Part shown: piece after piece, positions 58,936 through 64,000 of the stretch | Layout of the letters: every line of letters begins with the position of its first letter | Numbering within the stretch: position 1 is the first letter of the stretch | NCBI RefSeq assembly: GCF_008973825.1 | Contig: NZ_WCHR01000012.1 | Location: forward strand, 62,001 to 126,000 | Reading direction: 5' to 3' | Length of the DNA stretch: 64,000 nt | DNA from: Gemmobacter serpentinus | Lineage (GTDB): Bacteria > Pseudomonadota > Alphaproteobacteria > Rhodobacterales > Rhodobacteraceae | Notes under the pieces: model-generated | Database searches by the model: none | What the model saw: the letters and a program-made list of their open reading frames with translations, nothing else | What the model was told of the DNA's origin: nothing | Translations under genes and position numbers: made by a program

Positions 58936-60417
58936 ATGACGTCTGTAGTCGAACTTCCCCTCTGGCTGGTGGTGCTGGCCCTGATCCTTGCCGCCATTGC
59001 CGCGCTGGAGCGCGTGCTGATGCCTTCGGCGCGCTGGTTCCTGCGGCGGCGGGCGGAACGGCTGATTGGTCGCCTGAACACCCATCTGTCGCGGCCGATC
59101 CGGCCCTTTCGCTTGATGGCGCGGGCGGATCGCATCGTGCAGTTGACCTATGATCCGCAGGTGGTGCAGGCCGCCATCGACCATGCGCGGGCAACCGGCA
59201 CGCCGGAGCCCGTGGTGTTCGAGGCGGTGCGCAAGGCCGCACGCGAGATCGTGCCGGGCTTTTCCGCCATCATCTATTTCTCCATCGCCTCGCGCCTGGC
59301 CCGTTGGCTCAGCCGGGCGCTTTACGATGTGCGGGTGGGGCGCGTCGATGCGGCGCTGAGCCAGATCGACGACGAGGCGACGGTGGTCTTTGTGATGAAC
59401 CATCGCAGCAATATGGATTATGTGCTGGTGACTTGGCTGGTCGCCAACCGCTCGGCGCTGAGCTACGCGGTGGGCGAATGGGCGCAGGTCTGGCCGCTGT
59501 CTGCCATGATCCGGGGCATGGGGGCCTTCTTCGTGCGGCGCAATTCGCGCGATGCGCTCTATCGCAAGGTGCTGGCGCGTTATGTGCAACTGATCACCGC
59601 CGAAGGGGTCACGCAGGCGGTCTTCCCGGAAGGTGGCCTCAGCCTTGATGGCAGGGTTGGCCCGGCCAAGATGGGTCTGCTCAGCTATATCCTGCAAGGC
59701 CATGGGCCGGGGCATCGCGATGTGGTCTTTGTGCCGGTCGGCATCAGCTATGACCGGGTGCTGGAGGACCGTGTGCTGGTCGAGGCCGCCGCGCGGGGCG
59801 AGCGCAGGTTCCGCGGCTCGATCTGGAGCGGCTTGGGCTTTGTCGCCCGGATGATCCGGCACAAGCTGCGCGGCAGCTATCAGGGGTTCGGGGCGGCGGC
59901 GGTCAGTTTCGGGACGCCGCTGTCACTGGCGGAATGGCTGCTGCAGCACCCGGCAGAGCCAGAGGCGCTTGGCACCGATCTGATGGCGCGGGTGGCCGCC
60001 GTGGTGCCCGCCCTGCCGGTGCCGCTGGTTGCGGCCGCATTGCTGGCCGGGGCGCGGGATCGGCCTGCGGTGAAAACAGCAGTGACGGACCTGACCGCGC
60101 AGCTTGCCGCGCGCTCGGTCCCGCTGGAGCTGCCCGAGGCCGCCAGCCCGGGGGCTGCGATTGCCGCGGCGGTGGATCAGGGGCTTGCCGCGCTGATCGC
60201 GCGCGGCATCGTGCTGGAGCAGGAAGGGGCGACAGAGGCCGGACTTGCGGATGCTGGCCCCGAGCAACTTGGGCCTGCGCAAGTTGGGCCCGCGCAAGTT
60301 GGGTCTGAACAGGTCGGGCCAAAGCGCGCTGTCCTGCGTATCGCCCCTGACAAGGCCGCGCTTTGCGCATTTCAGGCCGCCTCTGTCACCCAGCATTTGG
60401 GGCAATTCCCTGCCTGA
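58936..60417 (+). CDS. PlsB-like glycerol-3-phosphate/1-acylglycerol acyltransferase
   Basis: A 493-residue membrane-associated acyltransferase. One N-terminal helix (PLWLVVLALILAAIAALERV); motif I VVFVMNHRSNMDYVLV (HX4D), motif II GAFFVRRNSRDALYRKVLA, motif III FPEGGLSLDGRVGPAKMGLL, and the VFVPVGISYDRVLEDR block typical of PlsB-type enzymes. Shorter than classical PlsB (about 800). The C-terminal region has a 15-bp direct repeat coding GPAQV-type units (about 60260-60319). Probably makes lysophosphatidic acid. Confidence 0.85.
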   Translation: MTSVVELPLWLVVLALILAAIAALERVLMPSARWFLRRRAERLIGRLNTHLSRPIRPFRLMARADRIVQLTYDPQVVQAAIDHARATGTPEPVVFEAVRKAAREIVPGFSAIIYFSIASRLARWLSRALYDVRVGRVDAALSQIDDEATVVFVMNHRSNMDYVLVTWLVANRSALSYAVGEWAQVWPLSAMIRGMGAFFVRRNSRDALYRKVLARYVQLITAEGVTQAVFPEGGLSLDGRVGPAKMGLLSYILQGHGPGHRDVVFVPVGISYDRVLEDRVLVEAAARGERRFRGSIWSGLGFVARMIRHKLRGSYQGFGAAAVSFGTPLSLAEWLLQHPAEPEALGTDLMARVAAVVPALPVPLVAAALLAGARDRPAVKTAVTDLTAQLAARSVPLELPEAASPGAAIAAAVDQGLAALIARGIVLEQEGATEAGLADAGPEQLGPAQVGPAQVGSEQVGPKRAVLRIAPDKAALCAFQAASVTQHLGQFPA

Positions 60418-60513
60418 AACCTGATCCCGATCGCCTGTCGCAGCATCATTGCTGTCCTGTCTGCCCGAATCGCGTTATGCTGCGGTGCAGAAAATGCCTG
60501 CGGAGGGCGATGG

Positions 60514-61146
60514 ATGGGCAAGGTCATGACCAAGGTCATCACGGTGGCGCAGCAAAAGGGCGGCTCGGGCAAGACCACGCTTGCCGTTACCCTTGCCGGG
60601 GTCTTTGCGCAACGCGGGCTGAAGGTCGCGCTGATCGACAGCGATCCGCAGGGCACGCTTGGTCGTTGGTTCATGACACGGGTGGATCGTCTGGGGGCCC
60701 CGGATATGGAGTTCTCCACCGCCTCCGCCTGGGGCGTGACCTATGAGATCCGCAAGCTGCGTGACCGCGCCGATATCGTGATCCTTGACACGCCACCCAA
60801 GGCGGATGCCGATCTGCGCCCGGCGCTGCGCGAGGCGGATCTGGTATTGGTGCCGGTGGCCGCCAGCCATGTCGATCTTTGGGCGACCGAAGGTGTGCTG
60901 GATCTGGTGGCGCGCGAAAGCGGGCGGGCGATGATCGTGCTGAACCGCATCAATCGCGGCACCCGTCTGTCGGAGGACGTCGCGATCAATGCCGAAGGCA
61001 TTGCGCGCGTCGCGAAGGCGCGGCTTGGTGCGCGCGTGGCCTTTGCCGAAACGCTGGGCGAGGGGGCCTCTGCCACAGAGGCGCGTGGCCCGGCAGCAGC
61101 AGAGGCAAAGGCATTGGCCGACGAGGTTCTGGCCGCGCTGGAGTGA
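60514..61146 (+). CDS. ParA/MinD-family ATPase
   Basis: A 210-residue deviant Walker A ATPase. Walker A VAQQKGGSGKTTLAVTLAG at residues 12-30 carries the signature Lys; Walker B region ALIDSDPQGTLGRWF; DIVILDTPPKADADL. No ParB gene or N-terminal HTH is visible, so it is an orphan ParA of unknown cargo. GGAGG precedes ATG 60514 by 7 bases. Confidence 0.87.
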   Translation: MGKVMTKVITVAQQKGGSGKTTLAVTLAGVFAQRGLKVALIDSDPQGTLGRWFMTRVDRLGAPDMEFSTASAWGVTYEIRKLRDRADIVILDTPPKADADLRPALREADLVLVPVAASHVDLWATEGVLDLVARESGRAMIVLNRINRGTRLSEDVAINAEGIARVAKARLGARVAFAETLGEGASATEARGPAAAEAKALADEVLAALE

Positions 61147-61692
61147 TGGCCGGGAAGCAGATGGTCCGACGATCATGGCCGTCTGCACTCGTCAGAGCCT
61201 GAAGGCGCATCTGCCTTGGGGGCCGATCTTATCATGCCGACCCTATCGTGCCTTTCTGCATCAACAGGGCCCGCATCAACAACGCGCGACATCGAAGTCG
61301 AAAAGGTGGGGCACCGACAAGACGGGGCCTCACCCGTTGCGCATCACGGTGCTGTCTCAGAACACGTCGAAGAAGTAAAGCAGGATGATGATCGGGATCG
61401 GAATGCCGAGCAGCCAGGCAAAGATGCCTTTCATGGGATGGTCCTCCTGATTGTGCAACAGAGAAACATCCGGGATGGGTTTCGGTTCCACCCGCTGTGT
61501 CGGAGTTTGACCTCGGCTTCGTCAGATTGGCCGATGCTTTGGCCGCCGGGTGACGATCCGCAGATAACAGGACGTTTTGCCTGCCTGTGAAATCAGGCGC
61601 GCGAAAATCGTGCCCAAGAAAAGCTGGCGCAAGAAAAGATGGCCCTGGGAAAACTTGCCCATAAAGCTGGCCCTAGAAAAGCTGGCGCATGA
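61147..61692. other. Gap between parA-like and ettA genes with imperfect 15-bp repeats
   Basis: Apart from the 25-residue peptide gene at 61357-61434, the gap holds a run at about 61611-61696 of imperfect 15-bp units (GCCCAAGAAAAGCTG, GCGCAAGAAAAGATG and degenerate others), readable as AQEKL-type peptides on plus and a pentapeptide-like pattern on minus. No gene was accepted there. Confidence 0.5.
61357..61434 (-). CDS. 25-residue conserved membrane peptide
   Basis: A very small gene encoding MKGIFAWLLGIPIPIIILLY followed by FFDVF and TGA. AGGAGG lies 9 bases upstream of its ATG. The single hydrophobic helix with two prolines (IPIPIII) and the motif itself are similar to short proteins I recall in other Proteobacteria. 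Function unknown. It lies in the 61147-61692 gap between parA-like and ettA. Confidence 0.7.
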   Translation of the reverse strand: MKGIFAWLLGIPIPIIILLYFFDVF

Positions 61693-61717
61693 AAAAGGGG
61701 GCCGTTGGCCCCCTTTT
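61693..61717. terminator. Terminator of ettA
   Basis: 11-bp arms AAAAGGGGGCC and GGCCCCCTTTT around GTT. A/T ends allow it to act on both strands; it lies 23 bases beyond the ettA stop. Confidence 0.85.
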
Positions 61718-61739
61718 GGCGCGGTCGCAAAGCTGCGGT

Positions 61740-63395
61740 TCAACGGGCGAAGCGCTTGTATTTCACGCGCTTGGGGTTCACCGAATCCGGCCCCAGACGG
61801 CGGATCTTGTCCTGCTCATAGGCTTCGAAGTTGCCCTCGAACCATTCGACATGGGCGTCGCCTTCAAATGCCAGGATATGGGTGCAGAGACGGTCCAGGA
61901 AGAAACGGTCGTGGCTGATGATGATCGCGCAGCCCGCGAAATCCTCGATCGCGGCTTCCAGCGCCTGCAGGGTTTCGACGTCCAGATCGTTGGTCGGTTC
62001 GTCAAGCAGCAGCACGTTGCCGCCCGATTTCAGCAGCTTGGCCATGTGGACGCGGTTGCGTTCACCACCCGAAAGCAGGCCCACCTTCTTCTGCTGGTCG
62101 GTGCCCTTGAAGTTGAAGGCGCCGGTATAGACGCGGCTGTTCATCTGCATGTCGCCCAGATGGATCACCTCGGCCCCGCCAGACACCTCTTCCCACACCG
62201 TCTTGTCGGGGTCGAGCGCGTCGCGCGACTGGTCGACATAGGCCAGCTGCACGGTGGAGCCCAGGGTGATCGTGCCCTCATCCGGGGTTTCCTGGCCGGT
62301 AATCATGCGGAACAGTGTCGATTTCCCGGCACCGTTCGGTCCGATCACGCCGACAATGGCACCCGGCGGGATGGTGAAGGACAGATCCTCGATCAGCAGG
62401 CGGTCGCCCATGGCCTTTTTCAGACCCTCGACCTCGATCACCTTATTGCCCAGACGTTCGCCGTTCGGGATGATGATCTGCGCGCTGGTCGCACGCTCCA
62501 TGACGGTCTGACTGGCCATCTCGTTATAGCGGGCGAGACGGGCCTTGCCCTTGGACTGGCGGGCCTTTGCGCCGGAGCGGATCCACTCCAATTCCTTCTC
62601 AAGCGCTTTCTGCTTGGATTTGTCCTCGCGGGCTTCCTGCGCCATGCGCTTGGCCTTCTGGTCCAGCCAAGCGGAATAGTTGCCCTCATAGGGGATGCCG
62701 CGACCACGGTCGAGTTCAAGGATCCAGCCGGTGATATCATCCAAGAAGTAGCGGTCATGGGTCACGATCAGGATCGTGCCCTTGTAATCGATCAGGTGCT
62801 TTTGCAGCCAGGCGATGGATTCCGCGTCCAGGTGGTTGGTCGGTTCGTCCAGAAGCAGCATGTCGGGCTTCTCGAGCAGCAGCTTGCACAGCGCGACCCG
62901 GCGACGTTCCCCGCCCGACAGCGTGGTCACATCGGAATCATCCGGCGGGCAGCGCAGCGCATCCATGGCGACGCCCACCGTCGCCTCCAGTTCCCACAGG
63001 TTGCCGGCGTCGATCTGGTCCTGCAACGCCGCCATCTCGTCGGCGGTCTCGTCGGAATAGTTCATCGCCAGTTCGTTGTAGCGATCAAGGATCGCCTGCT
63101 GTTCGGCCACGCCCAACATGACGTTTTCCTTGGCGGTCAGCGCGGGGTCCAGATAGGGCTCCTGCGCCAGATAGCCGACCTTGGCACCCTTGGCGGCCCA
63201 GGCCTCGCCCTTGAAGTCCTTGTCCATGCCCGCCATGATTTTCAACAGCGTGGACTTACCGGCACCGTTGACGCCGACCACACCGATCTTCACGCCGGGC
63301 AGGAAGTTCAGGTGGATGTTTTCAAAGCAGGTCTTGCCACCGGGATAGGTCTTGGAGACGCCTTCCATGTGATAGACGTATTGATACGAGGCCAT
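61740..63395 (-). CDS. ettA: Energy-dependent translational throttle protein EttA (ABC-F)
   Basis: A 551-residue soluble tandem ABC ATPase. First Walker A GVVGVNGAGKSTLLKIM, signature TLSGGERRRVALCKLL, Walker B MLLLDEPTNHLD; second Walker A GVIGPNGAGKSTLFRMI, signature LLSGGERNRVHMAKLL, Walker B VLLLDEPTNDLD. The EttA-specific linker (RMAQEAREDKSKQKALEKEL, SKGKARLARYNEM) is present. It binds the ribosomal E site and controls early elongation by ATP/ADP ratio. A reverse transcriptase gene lies 80 bases upstream on the same strand. Confidence 0.96.
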   Translation of the reverse strand: MASYQYVYHMEGVSKTYPGGKTCFENIHLNFLPGVKIGVVGVNGAGKSTLLKIMAGMDKDFKGEAWAAKGAKVGYLAQEPYLDPALTAKENVMLGVAEQQAILDRYNELAMNYSDETADEMAALQDQIDAGNLWELEATVGVAMDALRCPPDDSDVTTLSGGERRRVALCKLLLEKPDMLLLDEPTNHLDAESIAWLQKHLIDYKGTILIVTHDRYFLDDITGWILELDRGRGIPYEGNYSAWLDQKAKRMAQEAREDKSKQKALEKELEWIRSGAKARQSKGKARLARYNEMASQTVMERATSAQIIIPNGERLGNKVIEVEGLKKAMGDRLLIEDLSFTIPPGAIVGVIGPNGAGKSTLFRMITGQETPDEGTITLGSTVQLAYVDQSRDALDPDKTVWEEVSGGAEVIHLGDMQMNSRVYTGAFNFKGTDQQKKVGLLSGGERNRVHMAKLLKSGGNVLLLDEPTNDLDVETLQALEAAIEDFAGCAIIISHDRFFLDRLCTHILAFEGDAHVEWFEGNFEAYEQDKIRRLGPDSVNPKRVKYKRFAR

Positions 63396-63475
63396 GCGGG
63401 ATCTCCGGTGTCGAGCGGTTGTGCCTAGGATTGGCGCGTATGTAGCGGATCAGCAGGGAAAGGGCAACGCGCGGG

Positions 63476-64000
63476 TCACCGGGCAGGGGGGACGGTTCTG
63501 GCGGAGGCCGAAACCAGTTGCAAGCTTTGCGAGAGGCGGGCTGCGCGGTGAGGGTTCAGCTGGGCCAACCAGGCGATGCGCCCGGACAGGTGGCCCAGAA
63601 AGGCCATATCTTGGCGGCGTGGATCGTCAGGCTGCTGCAGGCGGTGCAGGATGGCCTTCAGCCGATCATATTCGACGCGGGGAAGATTGGTGTGATGGTT
63701 CACCAAGATCCCGGTGACTTTCTGTTGCTGATGGGATGGCATCACCCTGGTCTTGCGGTGATTGGGGCGAAACCCCTCCTCTGCGCAGATCTCGGGCACT
63801 GCGCGCAAAAGGATCGGTGCGATCCGTGCGTCGCCGGAAAAGCTCAGATCATCGGCATAGCGGCTGTATTGCGCATCAAGGCTGCGGGCGAGTGCGGCCA
63901 GCCTGCAATCCAGCCGGAAGGCCAGCAGATTGGCCAAGGCGGGCGAGGTTGGCGCGCCCTGCGGCAGATGGCGGGCGTGCAGTCTGCCGGTCAAGGTGGG
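63476..64000 (-). CDS. Retron-type reverse transcriptase, C-terminal half, truncated by window edge
   Basis: The last 174 residues of a reverse transcriptase, running off the right edge without a start. RT block 4 LPQGAPTSPALANLLAF at visible residues 12-28, the catalytic block 5 SRYADDLSFSGD with YADD at 48-51 (bases 63848-63859), GFRPNHRKTRVM (block 6), and QKVTGILVNHHTNLPR with the VTG triplet at 95-97, which is the retron hallmark; the tail includes HLSGRIAWLAQLNP. Priming RNA (msr/msd) would lie 5' of the gene, beyond the window. A group II-intron maturase is unlikely given the VTG segment and missing maturase X domain. Confidence 0.85.
   Translation of the reverse strand, partial: PTLTGRLHARHLPQGAPTSPALANLLAFRLDCRLAALARSLDAQYSRYADDLSFSGDARIAPILLRAVPEICAEEGFRPNHRKTRVMPSHQQQKVTGILVNHHTNLPRVEYDRLKAILHRLQQPDDPRRQDMAFLGHLSGRIAWLAQLNPHRAARLSQSLQLVSASARTVPPAR

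Overview
The window is GC-rich, densely packed chromosomal DNA from an alphaproteobacterium, most likely a member of the Rhodobacterales (Rhodobacter/Paracoccus type). The basis is protein resemblance, recalled from memory rather than searched: ethylmalonyl-CoA mutase, PrpE, MaeB with a phosphotransacetylase tail, a Hint-domain protein, DUF4170 beside Kdo transferase/LpxK, DUF721 beside a DsbA-like protein, and many lineage-typical hypothetical proteins. No rRNA, tRNA, insertion sequence, integrase or CRISPR array was seen. Most of the region is core genome.

Layout. 1-2.4 kb: thiolase (cut by the left edge), glutathione S-transferase, MltB-type lytic transglycosylase. 2.8-8.0 kb: RNase R, an octamer tandem repeat, DUF721 (DciA-like), DsbA-family oxidoreductase, CoA-transferase. 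8.4-11.4 kb: lipid A/Kdo cluster (DUF4170, Kdo transferase, LpxK, small hypothetical). 11.4-20 kb: Hint protein, DapE-GNAT, DMT permease-HAD phosphatase, YaiI/S-formylglutathione hydrolase/AEC permease, TrpA, VOC protein. 20-26 kb: YchF, small membrane proteins, esterase, cysteine hydrolase, GlyA, NAD kinase. 25.9-27.4 kb: a possible decayed ORF, DUF1398, MarR regulator with a perfect 25-bp inverted repeat. 27.5-32.6 kb: PrpE, a membrane-anchored LAS-type peptidase-like protein, MaeB. 32.9-37.4 kb: cdd-deoA-deoB-add-upp nucleoside salvage operon in which every junction is a 4-base ATGA overlap. 37.5-47.2 kb: SPOR protein, acyl-CoA ligase/GNAT, DMT permease, DEAD-box helicase, thymidine kinase, methyltransferase. 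47.4-56.6 kb: sucC-sucD-lipoprotein-sucA-sucB-hypothetical-MAPEG-lpd, the lower TCA segment. 56.8-64.0 kb: ethylmalonyl-CoA mutase, PlsB-like acyltransferase, ParA-like ATPase, a 25-residue membrane peptide, EttA, and the C-terminal half of a retron-type reverse transcriptase cut by the right edge.

How the genes fit together. Ecm, PrpE, thiolase, MaeB and the suc/lpd cluster outline assimilation of acetyl-CoA and propionyl-CoA through the ethylmalonyl-CoA pathway into succinyl-CoA and the TCA cycle. The prpE upstream region carries repeated TTTGCAAA-type boxes that resemble the half-site of short-chain fatty acyl-CoA regulators. The cdd-upp operon and tdk recycle nucleosides. GlyA, DapE, TrpA and NadK are housekeeping biosynthesis.

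The most unusual items are the truncated retron-type RT, the 25-bp perfect inverted repeat at marR, the twin TGTGATCACA palindromes before sucC, the two unrelated octamer tandem repeats, the LAS-peptidase-like protein, and the 25-aa peptide gene. Only the RT suggests a defence-type system, and the part of its locus that would prove it lies outside the window.
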